Below are positions 43,343 to 54,184 of a stretch of 64,000 bases of DNA, one piece after another. The DNA comes from Agarophyton chilense (Eukaryota > Rhodophyta > Florideophyceae > Gracilariales > Gracilariaceae). The notes beneath the pieces were generated by a model. The model was not told where the DNA came from and did not search any database. It saw nothing but the letters and a program-made list of their open reading frames with translations. How positions within the stretch are numbered: position 1 is the stretch's first letter; each line of letters begins with the position of its first letter. The stretch lies in contig JARGXX010000138.1 in the NCBI GenBank assembly GCA_030374765.1, forward strand, positions 806,001 to 870,000. The letters are read 5' to 3'. A program made the position numbers and the translations under genes.

Positions 43343-43615
43343 GAAAGTGTGTGTGGTATTTACGTTTCTATTGAGGAGAAAGGTGCACTTTTTGCCGCTT
43401 CCACAAGCTCGCTGAGCTCTCTGTATGAGGATAACAGGGAAAAGAAAGACTACGGCTTTTGGGACCTGGCGTTGACCGTAGGCCCGGACAGAGAGGAAAT
43501 AGTTTTGTCTCTCTACTGTTCGCTCGCCTTGAGTACGACGACCTACTGCGCAACTTTAACGTTGGTCTCCAACCTACCCTACTCTGAGGCTAATGAAAAT
43601 TCCATGTCCGCCTGA
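43343..43615 (+). pseudogene. Host ORF fragment downstream of Gypsy-2
   Basis: Open frame of about 90 codons (CGIYVSIEEKGALFAAS .. NENSMSA) that is in frame with the ATG frame at 21633-21722 if Gypsy-2 and one copy of gaaag are removed. No domain recognised. It suggests that Gypsy-2 landed in a coding exon. Confidence 0.3.
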
Positions 43616-43959
43616 CAAGTCACACGCTTTTCGGTAAACTGTTCCAAGGATTCATAAATGAATTTCAAATTTAAGACAAACCTTTGGCAGGAGTGTTGTC
43701 TCCAAAAAACTGACGCAAAAAAACAGAAACGCGAGTGAAAACAACCAGTCAAAAGTTTAACATATGTCCGAAAGGAGCATCTCACATTTGAATTTTTAAA
43801 ACCATACACTGTAATTCCAAATGAGATTGAGCTCATTTATGATGATCATTTTCAGAAAGCAAAGAATTTTTCGGGATCCGATCTAAAGGTCACAAGCAGA
43901 ATAGAACATGAATTTTGGGGTTTGTGTCAATTTTTCCTAATACCAGTGGCTTACACATA

Positions 43960-45431
43960 CAGTGCGGGTCAATAGTATAAGACTGGTGAGCCCACCATCA
44001 GCATGATACAAGTAGACAAAACACATCATCTGAAAGCTATATAAAACACAATTCCAACCATTCCAGGCCCTAAATTTAACGAGTTGTGTATAAAGCAATC
44101 TCCAGAAAAAATCAAAAATTTATCACCCGTTTATTGTTTGCTTGTCAAGAGTACAGTAAACGTTTACTTCTTCGTTCAAGCACCCTGCTTTTCCATCACA
44201 CTAATGTATCGACGCTGTATACTGTTAATAAGAGCGTGCAGCACTTCCTCATCCAAATTTTCCCACTCCTGAAATATCACGGTTTCCGACCCGTTCAAAG
44301 AGGTAAATTGGCGCGCGTTATAGTAGACTCGACGCGACAAAACCGCCCACAAGTTCTAAATTGGGTTCATATCTGGTGGAAGAATAGGCCAATCCATCAA
44401 CTTAAAACAAGCTTTTAGAGTAGTTAGAAACATGTATAGAACAGAAAACCTGCCGATAGATCCATGATTCTCCATGACTAATTGCAGTCCAGTCCAATAA
44501 ATGCTCCTCCAGAAACTTGGTATACTTTGAATCTTTTTTCCCATGCATAATAACCAAAGCCCGTTTTCTTTAATAAGGAAAACAACCTAAACCCATTATT
44601 TCAACTGCATTTTTTTGTATAGTAAAGAGCTTTGTTCTTTTTACGAAAGTGAGTGTCGATACGAGGCAAACACATGCGGTCCATCTATACTAAACTTTTT
44701 TTCCTCAGAAAAAAACGACAGTATTCCACTCCTCAGGGCTCTATGTTGCATGTTTGGTAGCGCATTCAATACGTTTTTTCTTTAAAAAGATGTCAAGAAA
44801 AAAGAGTGTTTCATTATCTTGTGCTTGAATTGACTATCAGCATTCAGTGCCCGTCTGATAGTTGAAATTGAAACCGGTAGATTTAGATTCTTCTTCAAAA
44901 CGAGGGTGCTTCCTCTAGTCTGTATATTCTTACGATAAAGACGGCGTTTTTCTTAAGCGGTTAATTTTTGTGATCTATTGCTGCGTGTTTTAATTTTGTA
45001 AGTGTTTTTTGACTACGGTTTTGAAACGTTTGATAGTATTGGCTATCTGTTTCTGGGGTTTTCTCTCCGAAAAGAGCCATGATGGCTCTTTCTTTTTGGG
45101 ATAAAGCTGTTTCACGAGGCATTACGCAGGTGGAACGGTGTGCTGTAGTGCATTGAAAATTGAGCAGGATGTCTCTTATACTGTTCAGGAAAGGTTCATG
45201 TGTTCGCATGGACTCTGGTTTGGCGCCAAACTATCAAACAGCTTTTTGGTCTATATAATTTGAAGGACTTTAAAAAGCTTTTTATACCCTTTTTGAAAGC
45301 ACTTACAGTTTCCTTCTATATTTGGAAGTTTATACTGAGTTTTTAAAGAGCTAAACTGTGGTACTAATTTTGTGATGTGCCGTCACATATTGCTCTCCCA
45401 GCTGTTGGTCTTATAAATATGACGCCCACTG
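43960..45431 (-). mobile_element. Degenerate Tc1/mariner DNA transposon
   Basis: 1472 bp bounded by TA on each side (43958-43959 and 45432-45433). The ends are imperfect inverted repeats: CAGTGCGGGTCAATAGTATAAGAC at the left, and CAGTGGGCGTCATATTTATAAGAC reading in from the right. It contains a transposase pseudogene on the minus strand. TA target and CAGTG ends are typical of the superfamily. Confidence 0.85.
44176..45122 (-). pseudogene. Tc1/mariner transposase
   Basis: Starts MPRETALSQKERAIMALF, the usual helix-turn-helix N-terminus (LS-x2-ER-x2-I). Passes through several stops; shows FSIDGPHVFA (catalytic region) and LMDWPILPPDMNPI followed by a stop and NLWAVLSRRVY, which correspond to the family signature DWPxxSPDxNPIExLW with Ser and the key Glu lost. 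Ends with a long helix at 44176. Dead. Confidence 0.8.
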
Positions 45432-45856
45432 TACAAATAAGAGTAGCTATCTACGGAGCATCAGCTCCCCCTTTCACCAACTTGTTCCTCTACGAAGAGC
45501 GAAACAATAGATTCTCTAGAAGGACGAACGCGACGATGAGGTAAACAGTGGCGTGGAAGAGGGGGGCGAGAGGCGATTAAAGAAATGGCCAAAAACCCTC
45601 AAAAGGGCTTAGGGTTTTCTACGGCTTGGTAGCGCGAGCAAACGCAAGAGGTCGCCTCTATCGTCCAGTTTTCATTGCTGGCAGACTCGCGAGTTGCTAC
45701 AAGAGTACTGCTTCCGTCTTTGATTCAATAACAGTTTGTGACAAGCTATCGTTTACACCCTTACTAAACCATCAATACTTTCTATCTCGCTGCGAAAACA
45801 TGTTTGTGGTTCACATTTCGAGAGAAAATCCTCGCCTTTCTCTTCTTCAACACAAA
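45432..45856. other. Spacer between the transposon and the peroxidase gene
   Basis: No gene or repeat recognised. The plus-strand frame that starts at 45626 overlaps the peroxidase gene in antisense and is regarded as a shadow. Confidence 0.55.
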
Positions 45857-46729
45857 TCAGGGGAGAATGGACCCTTTCAGACTCGCCAGCTTGATGAGAA
45901 ATCTGCCATAATCGATGCGCAAACGAAGCTTGCCGATTGCTTTGTAGTATCCGATCCAAGTGCAACCGGCGTAGTATTTCAGCCAATACACCGACTCCGC
46001 ATCTTTGAGGAATTCCAAATCACTGTCTAAAGTGTTGAATCCTTCTAAGTTCACACCGGTGTCAATCCTCTGAACAAGATTCACGGCGTAGTCAATGTTA
46101 AATTCATTCTCTGTGGTTGTGAAAGGCTTGTCTTGATCATCGTCATCGTCCACAAAAGCTCCTAGAGCATGGCCACCAACATTCGCCACTATCATCTCCC
46201 TCACATTGAAACCCTTCCTCGCAAAGAACTCCTTCAATTTCTGGAACGGGTCGTTCTCGTTGGGAAGCTCTCCATCCACGGTGTCCGGTTCGTCGACATC
46301 TTTACGCGGCGACACAGAGCGTACCAGCTTGCCAATAACGTTTGGTCCGTTTGATACTTTCATAGCTACTTCTGCTCCAAGTTGGATTCCGTCTGCAAAC
46401 GATGCGCATTTCTGATTCTCGATGGTAGGCAAGTGCTTTCGAAGGAAGTCCAGCGGTGGTTGCAGTCTATCATTGTCCATATTCGTAATCTCATCCTTGA
46501 GACGAAGACTTCCGTTACATCCGGATTTTGGTTTGGCCTTGGTCGCCGTGATGCAATCATGAAAGGCTGCACGAGAAAACGCAGGAATGAGATCTGGATC
46601 TTCCTTCATACCCTCCACAAGAAGTTCTCGAATCTTGTGGTGCGCATAGTAGCAGTTAGAATAGGTTGCCGTGACAAGGTGTAGGAGAGCTGCCGAAAGC
46701 AATAGAAGAACACACAATCGATGTACCAT
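45857..46729 (-). CDS. Secreted haem peroxidase (plant/fungal superfamily)
   Basis: 290 residues with a signal peptide of about 21 (MVHRLCVLLLLSAALLHLVTA). Distal haem side FSRAAFHDC: Arg and His with the four-residue spacing of the superfamily. GCNGSLRL corresponds to the distal calcium site. Proximal side MIVANVGGHALGAF, where the axial His ligand follows GG. FNIDYAVNLV and LKYYAG..YYKAIGKL fit the C-terminal helices. Length and signal peptide suit class II/III-like extracellular enzymes. Reaction: oxidation of phenolics or halides with H2O2. The distal pocket is complete, so activity is plausible. A TATA-like CATAAAAG lies near 46950-46957 on the minus strand, 220 bases upstream. The substrate is not deducible. 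Confidence 0.8.
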   Translation of the reverse strand: MVHRLCVLLLLSAALLHLVTATYSNCYYAHHKIRELLVEGMKEDPDLIPAFSRAAFHDCITATKAKPKSGCNGSLRLKDEITNMDNDRLQPPLDFLRKHLPTIENQKCASFADGIQLGAEVAMKVSNGPNVIGKLVRSVSPRKDVDEPDTVDGELPNENDPFQKLKEFFARKGFNVREMIVANVGGHALGAFVDDDDDQDKPFTTTENEFNIDYAVNLVQRIDTGVNLEGFNTLDSDLEFLKDAESVYWLKYYAGCTWIGYYKAIGKLRLRIDYGRFLIKLASLKGSILP

Positions 46730-47027
46730 TGCTCGATAGCTTGTCGAGGTTGCTGTGTGGAGACTCTGTCAGCGTAGAAGGTCCACTGCGAGCAAGATGT
46801 ACACGACCACGGAAACGATCGGGGAACTTTTTGAAATGTATCTTTTCGTGAGAAAAAGGTGTTTCGGAGAACGGACAGGTCAGATTTGCACCTCGGTTGC
46901 ACGCAATGAAAAGAATCATTATTTGACACGCAAGCGTAATGTGATGGGGCTTTTATGATGTTGTTCCTCCTATTGGAAGAAAGAATTCCATAGGTGTTGT
47001 GCTAGACAAAGAGCTCCGTGGATCCCC

Positions 47028-47105
47028 GTGATAACTTTTCCTCTCGAGTTACCAAACCACGCGAGCGTGATGACTTTTCCTCTCGAGTTTCCAAGCCGCG
47101 CGAGC
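47028..47105. repeat. 39-bp tandem repeat, two copies plus a partial third
   Basis: Units start GTGAT(A/G)ACTTTTCCTCTCG and end (A/G)C(C/G)GCGAGC-like; the second copy differs at about five positions. The region lies upstream of the peroxidase gene. Confidence 0.75.
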
Positions 47106-48807
47106 ATGATAACTGTCAGAGCATTTCTCCAGTCTCGAGGAAAGAGTGGGACCTCCTCCACCCCCTTTCCCAGTGCTGAGCAGAGATACATTGGTTTTGC
47201 TTCAACACAGTCGACGACGCTTGGCCTATGGTGCCTTCAAGATTTCTACAAGACCGCTACACTGATCGTATTCATGTGGAAGTGTTTCTGAGTTTTATTA
47301 TGTTACGGTGACTGAAAAAGAACGGAATACTGAGCACAAGACATCATAACTTTATCCGTCAAAACAAAATATTTGCCATTTGCTACATTTCAGAACCGTT
47401 TCCTCTTTTGCACCGGTTCGCGGTGCATGGTTGATTCGCTAGCTGGACGCCATAGAAGAACTGTCCCACCTTCGGGCTTGGAAAAAACCGCGTCAGAAAC
47501 CCAAAGCCATCTCTAGCTAGACTATGTAACAAATGTGCATAGAGCGGCTCTTTCCAAAGATCTCGCGCACAGAATCTTGATACTCGCGAACTTTTAATTT
47601 ATTCTTGAGAGGAAGTCAAGCAGTCTTGAGTCGGTGTGGTGCTATCAGCTGCAGATGGCAGTCACAAAGCCGGCTTTGTTATCCTTGTAGTGTACTAGTT
47701 CTCGATACCGACGCAATGGTCGGGTCAACATCGCTTCCTTCTAGTTCGATAAATTTGTATCGATAACGTGCTTTCGCCAGCGGTGGTATGACTACAATAG
47801 TGCGGAAGGAGTGGACAGGAGAGTGCCTCCTCCCCTCCGATACGGAAACTACTTAGCAACAGTAACTCTACTGCCAAAGCATTTGACCAGTGCCAGTGTC
47901 TGCACTGCGTCTAGCTCGACGTTCCTGCGAACAGGTAGAGGACCTGTGTCTTCTATTCAGAGCTTTAGTGAACCTGTCGACAATCCTCTCCCCCCGTTCT
48001 CTACAGTCTGACTTGGAGCACTGTCTTGGACTCGCCTTCATCTCTGCTCTTAATCAATAGCGCAATCTAGACACAGAAGAGGCTACCCATGAGGAAAGCG
48101 CTAAGAAGAGGTTTGTAAAATTAACTCGTATTGAAGAAGCACCGAACTGTGTGTACGCACCATGTGGCGTAATTAGAGAAAGAGATCTCTATAGTACATG
48201 AATGTTGAAGATGTTGTTGACGTGTCGCAATTCGCGCACGTCGCACATGAAGTAAAAGAGTGGGCACCCAAAGAAAAGCTCCGCACCTTGGTCGGATTCC
48301 CCAAGAGTTTGGTTTTTTTATTAGTCTCTGGTGATTCAAGACCAGCTCGTGGGTTGCTCTTCTAGAGTTTTTGTGATGCTCGCGCTGCGTAGGTGTCGCT
48401 TTCATCTGGTAGCTGTCTACTTCGAGGGCCTACACAGTCCAAACACCTACATCCCAATCCAAACTACGGTCCAATCTTGGCTGCAGTTGCGCTATTTCAT
48501 CCCAATTCCGCAGCACTCTGCTTCGGGGTGCACCTACGCATCCCAGCTGTGCTCGTGGGTGGTCAACAGATCTGTGCATTTTAGAGCTTGGCTGGTCTAA
48601 ACAGTAAGATATGTGACACCTCGTAGGGTGTGCGAGCAGCGGGGCGGTACAAAACGCAAGAATTCAGGCCGATCAGGTCGCAAACCTGATAGTCCGAATA
48701 GAGTGCGAGGGAGTCAAGGGGGTTATGGATCGGGACAGAGAGGCTAGTTCGGTGGCGGTGACGTCTTGCTGGGTGATGGCGACCCCCCTAGTGTCTATAC
48801 GACCGAT
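47106..48807. other. Spacer without recognised gene
   Basis: Short frames only; no domain, RNA gene or promoter-ORF pair seen. Composition is mixed, becoming AT-rich at the right. Confidence 0.5.
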
Positions 48808-50437
48808 GGCCTCATGTGAAGTCAATAGGCCTCATATGAAGCCATTTTTTATTTCTTTGTAATTAAACAATAAATGCAATCTACAAGCTCTGCATAATTG
48901 GAACATATTGCCAAACACTCTTCCTTTGATAGCCTCAACATTTGAAGTATGCATTACTAGATAATTGAAAGAGATCTTTTCTTTCGACATGTTTTTTTGG
49001 ATAGTTTGAGGCCAAAAAAAAATTGGTTGTTGTTTTTTTGCGACAACATATGTTTGCTACAACAAAACTATATCGTTTTAAAGAAGAGCATTAAAGCTCT
49101 ATTTGAATAGATTCTCGAGTCTTTTCCTCAACGATAGAGACGTATGGTTTTTATTTTTTTCTTCTTCCTTTTTGCTCTAAATTTGAAAATTCATATCTTG
49201 AATGAATTTCAGTTACTTCTTAAGAGAACTTTTGGCCTCATACAGTGCGTTTCAATAACATATCCCTTCCTAAAACCGGGCCAAAAATGTTTTCTGTACT
49301 GTAGAGCCAATTTCTCACCGAATAAAACCTTTTCAAGTCAAAAAACTTGTTTCTTAAACATATCCTTTATACAATAAAGAGCTCCATTATGACTTCTGTA
49401 CCGCTTTTATCTTGCCAAACTATATAAAAATATTAGATTCGACCACAAAGGCATGATCCCAACTTTTATAGCGCAAAAACAAATAAAAATCCCAACAAAA
49501 AACAATTATTACAGAAAACTCTGTTCGGTATGAATTCAGGCGATGTTTGAACCATATCGCATTCTTTCTAACACAAAAACGCGTGGAAGTAAGCTTTATC
49601 TGTTTTGTGATACGTCATCGTGCAAAAACAATTGAAATAAAACAGTGTTTGAATGTAAAATGTCCTTAAATATGACGCAAAAAAAAGTCAAAACTGGTTA
49701 AACTATACAACAGCAAAAGATTTTTCTTTTGAAAACGCACCATAAACGCAAACGTGCGTTTTGTTCTTCAGAAAAGCCTCATTATCAAAAAGTACATCTG
49801 AGATGGTTTTAAACGGCACATTTAAAGTAACATCAATTCAAATAGCGATTTCAGAAGCTGAAATGGCTTTTAAAAGTTATGATAAAGTGTTAGAAAGTTA
49901 TTGCCACTTTATTCCTACTTTACGTATGAATTAAATTATGATTTTTAGCAGGATGGTGCGCTTGTAAAAAAGTTAAATGTTTAGAAACAGTACATGAATG
50001 ATTTAAGTATGACTGATACGGATCTTTCATGACGAATTTCCGATGTACACTCTACTGAAAACACCAATGGGGTGCTAGATCAGATGATTTATGGGCAAAT
50101 TAGACAGTTCAGTACAGGTTTATATTCGAAAGTTTGTATCACAAATTACAATGACAGAATAACGTTTAATTTAATTCATTTTTTTATTGAATAAATGATA
50201 ACACTCTCTGTAAGTTTCAGTAGTGTTAAAGAGGCGAAAACAAACTACTAAAAGCGCGCTGTAGAGAATATGACTGACGAAAAGATATGTTTTTGAAACA
50301 GTATTTTGACTTGATATTTTTCATGTGTTGTTTTCATTGAGTGTACTGTAGTCGAAAAGGCAATTTACGAAATATTTGTGCAAGGGATATGTTATTGAAA
50401 CAGACTTTATGAGGCCAAGCTGGCCTCAGGTGAGGCC
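48808..50437. mobile_element. AT-rich 1.6 kb element with doubled GGCCTCA inverted ends (non-autonomous DNA transposon candidate)
   Basis: The left end has GGCCTCATGTGAAG at 48808 and GGCCTCATATGAAG 20 bases further in; the right end, read inwards, has GGCCTCACCTGAGG and, 21 bases further in, GGCCTCATAAAG. The interior is strongly AT-rich, without a coding frame, and sharply different from the flanks. No target duplication is evident, so the superfamily is open. Confidence 0.5.
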
Positions 50438-50694
50438 AATCCTCCGGGCGTGTAGACACTGGAGGACGCTGCCCTTATTTTTTGAGGTCGCCCCAAAATC
50501 TAAAGAGCAGCTCACCACTGGCAGATCAGCCAGAGGTGCGCATCTTCTGCGTAGAGTCGCTCTACGCAAGACACGTTAGACATGTGTCCACCTAGTCTGT
50601 CGGCTCGATCTTAGTTCGTCACGAACAATCGGATCTCATCCACCACACGTCTCGCGTGGAAGGTAAACCATACATCTCGTACAGTAAGCCTCTG

Positions 50695-50920
50695 TAAGTA
50701 TTGAACAGTATTCAAGTACTATGACAGTCCTAGGTCGAGCTAGTAGTCGAAGTCGTCCGTGTCGTTAGTCAGGTGACTTCCGGCAGCAGAGGCTGTGTTT
50801 ATGTAGAGTTCGGTGTTCAGTCTGCAGACTAGTGCTTAGTGATACATCCCCATATGCCTAGCGGTTGCAATGTAATATCTATTCTCTCGTGCATATTTCT
50901 TGTAGTCCAAGACATTCACA
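50695..50920 (-). repeat. Probable solo LTR related to Copia-2
   Basis: Begins TAAGTATTGA and ends GACATTCACA, with GCTGTGTTTATGTAGA at about the expected internal place; Copia-2 LTRs begin TAAGTATTGAG, contain (C/T)CTGTGTTTATGTAGACA and end GACATTCATA. Length 226 against 230. Flanks ctctg and ccctg look like a 4/5 target duplication. No internal Copia sequence follows. Confidence 0.45.
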
Positions 50921-52030
50921 CCCTGACGCAATTACACATGCGGTCAGGTCGAGCATCCTAGAACCAGCCAGGAAGCTGTGCGCTATAGTTATAAGAACCG
51001 CTCCAAGCCATCCAGCAGAAAAAGTGCTTCTATTTCGAGTTGTATAACTCAGATCACATTTCCTGCGTAGTAAATTATGCTAGAAGTTGAAAGGTAGTTC
51101 TGAATGGAATTTAAGTAAATATGATAAGGTATAACAAACTCGATTGCAACCATGTCCGAAAAATGATTCGGAAGATCCTGTGAGAAAGAAACCCATCCAA
51201 AAGGTGTTCAGAACCAATGTTCAAATTTGTGAAACAACTGGCTCGTTTTCCGAGTGGTCATGTCGACAACATGAAAGCTGAATGAAAACAAACGTCTGCT
51301 TTTATTAACCACACATTAACTTACGAGTAGAGTGCTGAGAAGCGGTGTTGGGATCAGCAAAAAAACTTTAAATAGGGCGGACGAAAATGTATCTGTGAAC
51401 AATCAATGAATGGAAGAGGCCGAAAAGAATTGGTAGCGAAATTCTTAAGTACCCTGGAACATTGTAGCAATTGCTTTATTTCTATGTGTATGCACTCAAT
51501 GGGCGAACTCGAACTGTTTAGAAATACATAGCGCCTTCACTATTTATGGACTCAGTTGTGGTTGGATGTGTCAATGACGTCCATAAAAAGGAGAAACTGC
51601 TACACGCATTCATAGCAATGACGAAAGATTTCATGTAGCGTCACAGATCCTCGAAGATTTATCAATTCTGGAATAGAGCTGGATTAGTAGCAAATCCGGA
51701 ATGGACGACAAGACCTCTCGAATTATTCTCGAGTCACAGTATGGCATAGAGCGTTGGGTTACTGGAACATGACAGATGAACTTTGCTACACATTTGAAAG
51801 AAAATTGCAGGATCATGTCACGCCCCTTCCATCCAATGTTTTAATGCAAAGTTTTAATTGCTCAAAACAAACGCCTCACGCAAAAGATCTCTTCGATGTC
51901 ATGCGGAAGATGAATGCATAATAAAACTGACACATGTTCATCCGCGAATAACGCAGTCGTTTCAATAAAGTGGGAAAAGAGTCAAGAAAAAATAACAAAC
52001 ACGCAAACACCTCCTTTTCCTGGGTCGAAG
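50921..52030. other. Spacer upstream of the second LPMO gene
   Basis: AT-rich, no recognisable gene. Confidence 0.5.
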
Positions 52031-52038
52031 TATAAATA
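52031..52038 (+). promoter_or_regulatory. TATA box upstream of the second LPMO gene
   Basis: TATAAATA, 504 bases before the ATG at 52535. The long distance implies either a long leader (52361-52534 is C/A/T-rich like a 5' UTR) or an unspliced leader intron; a 76-codon frame at 52110-52340 in the interval has no recognised domain. Confidence 0.45.
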
Positions 52039-52534
52039 GTGCCAAACCGTCAGTCGCCCCGCTTTGCACCACACGAAACAGGACTCAAGCGGCCATAACC
52101 CCACGGTTTTTGCTGCAATCACAGAAAAGAGCTCCGATTAAACCGACCCTCTTTAAACACAGACATCAAGGTGCTGCTATTCTGTGGGCCGAACGTGACT
52201 GTAGCACGGTCCCCATGCAGTTGATCGGGGTAACGCTGTGGTTGGTACACTATAATACGAGGGCGTTTTCGTGGCGGAACTGCTCTCCGGGGGAAACACG
52301 TTTAGACTCCGTACGTTCGCCACATCGTCGAACTTTCTGAGGTGCTCTGCTTTTTTTATGCGATGGAAAGGTTGTTAAATATCGAACTCATCACTCGTAG
52401 CTTCCAACATTTCTTTTCAAACCTATCTTCACGAACTCAACAAGAAGAACAAAAACCTCTACTCTCTAGTATTCCATCTCCCCATATCATTCTTTCAAAA
52501 ACTACCCCAGCTTAAAATATCGCAGCTGAACATC

Positions 52535-53671
52535 ATGAATCCTTTATGGTTGATTGTGACTACTATAATGGTTTTCATCTGGAGCGCCACACCAGTTCAA
52601 TGTCACCAGACAATAGCCTATCCGTTCCCGTTCTCCAAGTATTCGAAATGCTCTACGGATAACAATTGTAAAACGCCTTGCCCTTCAACATATCTGCGCG
52701 GCGACGTGAATCCAAACAACCCGGCCATACTCGTCTCCCGGGGAGATACCTTCGAAATTCGGATTAATCGAAACAATCATGACTACGGTTTTGCACGCTA
52801 CGCACTGGTATCTCTGGAGGACCGATTCGATTGGGATAAACATGATCAGGGCGCATTTCTTTACATGTGTGACGACGTCAACGAAACGGCTTGCGAGGCC
52901 TGGAATTGGAACAGAGAGTGCTACTTTGATCGATCGGGGCATTTCTATAAACACATTCTTCGCGCGCCGTCTCACGCACCGGACGGCGTGTATGTGTTGG
53001 GATGGGCTTGGTATGGTGGAAACTTTGAGGACTTTTTCGACTGCACGTATATTGAGATTCGGGGAGGCGATCTAGCGCGATCGCATACTCCGTACTTTGA
53101 TGCTTCAAATTCGAAAACGGCCCAGGACGGAAAATGTATGGCTACTTCTACCGAGATCGGAACGTGCACATTCGAAAAGTGTAAACTGAAGAACGGGTTG
53201 ATCAAGCTGGGCTTTCGCACGCCGTCTGTATTTGATGGAAGTGGGCCAGACCGAATCAAGCAGTCGTTCCTAACGCCATATGTACGGCCAAGTGCGACAG
53301 TAGCCGTGAGCGGAATGGCAATTGTGGACGCGGACAACCCTTCGGATGTCAAGTACTGGAGCGGGGACTACATCGAGGGCATTAGTGAGGTGCAAATATG
53401 TCTGAAAGGGTTCAGGCCGGCAATCACGTGTGTGACGGAGGGTGAAGTGGACTATACTCACTTTTTCAAGGATGGATGGACTTACTCGTACGACTCCGAA
53501 GAGCCATTTGACATGGAAAACTCGGATTTCTCGCGTGAAAGGTTTCAGTCTCTGAACTTTGACCATTCCAGGACGCACTTTTCGGTGGGGTGCATGGCGA
53601 AGGGGAAGGACGGTTCCGAGTCGTGGAAGACCATTTCTGTGAGTACGATATTTGATGACGGATCGTGTTAG
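52535..53671 (+). CDS. Secreted LPMO-like protein, paralogue 2
   Basis: 378 residues. Signal peptide of 23 (ending TPVQC) followed by mature His-1 (HQTIAYPFP). Second His at mature position 59 in RNNHDYGFARYALV. Shared with the gene at 130-1311: CPSTYLRGD, KHDQGAF.Y.C.D, C.FDR.G..Y.H, DGVYVLGWAWYGG and DCTYIEIRGG. A C-terminal ~120-residue region with paired Cys and GKDGS looks Ig-like. Inferred extracellular copper-dependent polysaccharide oxidation. Codon use is less GC-rich than in paralogue 1 although the proteins are alike, so the two copies have lived in different base-composition environments. Start chosen because it directly precedes the signal peptide. Confidence 0.75.
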   Translation: MNPLWLIVTTIMVFIWSATPVQCHQTIAYPFPFSKYSKCSTDNNCKTPCPSTYLRGDVNPNNPAILVSRGDTFEIRINRNNHDYGFARYALVSLEDRFDWDKHDQGAFLYMCDDVNETACEAWNWNRECYFDRSGHFYKHILRAPSHAPDGVYVLGWAWYGGNFEDFFDCTYIEIRGGDLARSHTPYFDASNSKTAQDGKCMATSTEIGTCTFEKCKLKNGLIKLGFRTPSVFDGSGPDRIKQSFLTPYVRPSATVAVSGMAIVDADNPSDVKYWSGDYIEGISEVQICLKGFRPAITCVTEGEVDYTHFFKDGWTYSYDSEEPFDMENSDFSRERFQSLNFDHSRTHFSVGCMAKGKDGSESWKTISVSTIFDDGSC

Positions 53672-54184
53672 ATTGAAGGGCTCAGCTGCAGCTGTAGATA
53701 TAGCACGTAGAGCGCTGCGGTTGTGACTCGTTTGGCTGACAGAGGGCGTATGTACATACTGAGAGGACAGGACCTCTCTACACTCTGTGGTCGCATGATT
53801 CTACATGGAGCCAAGTAAAAAGCGGTTTATGGATTCCTCGCGGCTGCGGGCTACACGTGGCCGGTAACGGCGAGCAGAGCACACGTGCGCTCTAGTAATT
53901 GATTGGTGGCTGAACTCCACGTTGCATCACTGCTTCCCGTTGTACAATGCTCAACCTCTTCCTTCCGTCTTGGCAACTTAACAGCGCGTAGATACGACGG
54001 GGGCCTCGGAATCATGCGTTGGTTTTGAAAGCAAACAAGCCGGTATTTAGTGGATCAAACATACAAAAAAAATGAAAGGGAAAAAGGAAATGACTCACAC
54101 ACTCTCTCTTGACTAGGTCAAGATAGAACTGGCTCTTGATTAGGTCAAGATATTTCCGACTTCTCGCACCACTTGAAGCTTTTA
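53672..54184. other. Convergent intergenic spacer
   Basis: Lies between the 3' ends of the LPMO gene (plus) and the gene at 54185 (minus). Apart from the 27-bp repeat at 54108 nothing was recognised. Confidence 0.5.
54108..54149. repeat. Two palindromic CTTGA..TCAAG units, 27 bp apart
   Basis: CTTGACTAGGTCAAG (54108-54122) and CTTGATTAGGTCAAG (54135-54149), each an inverted repeat, just beyond the stop codon of the minus-strand gene. Possible 3'-end or processing signal. Confidence 0.6.
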
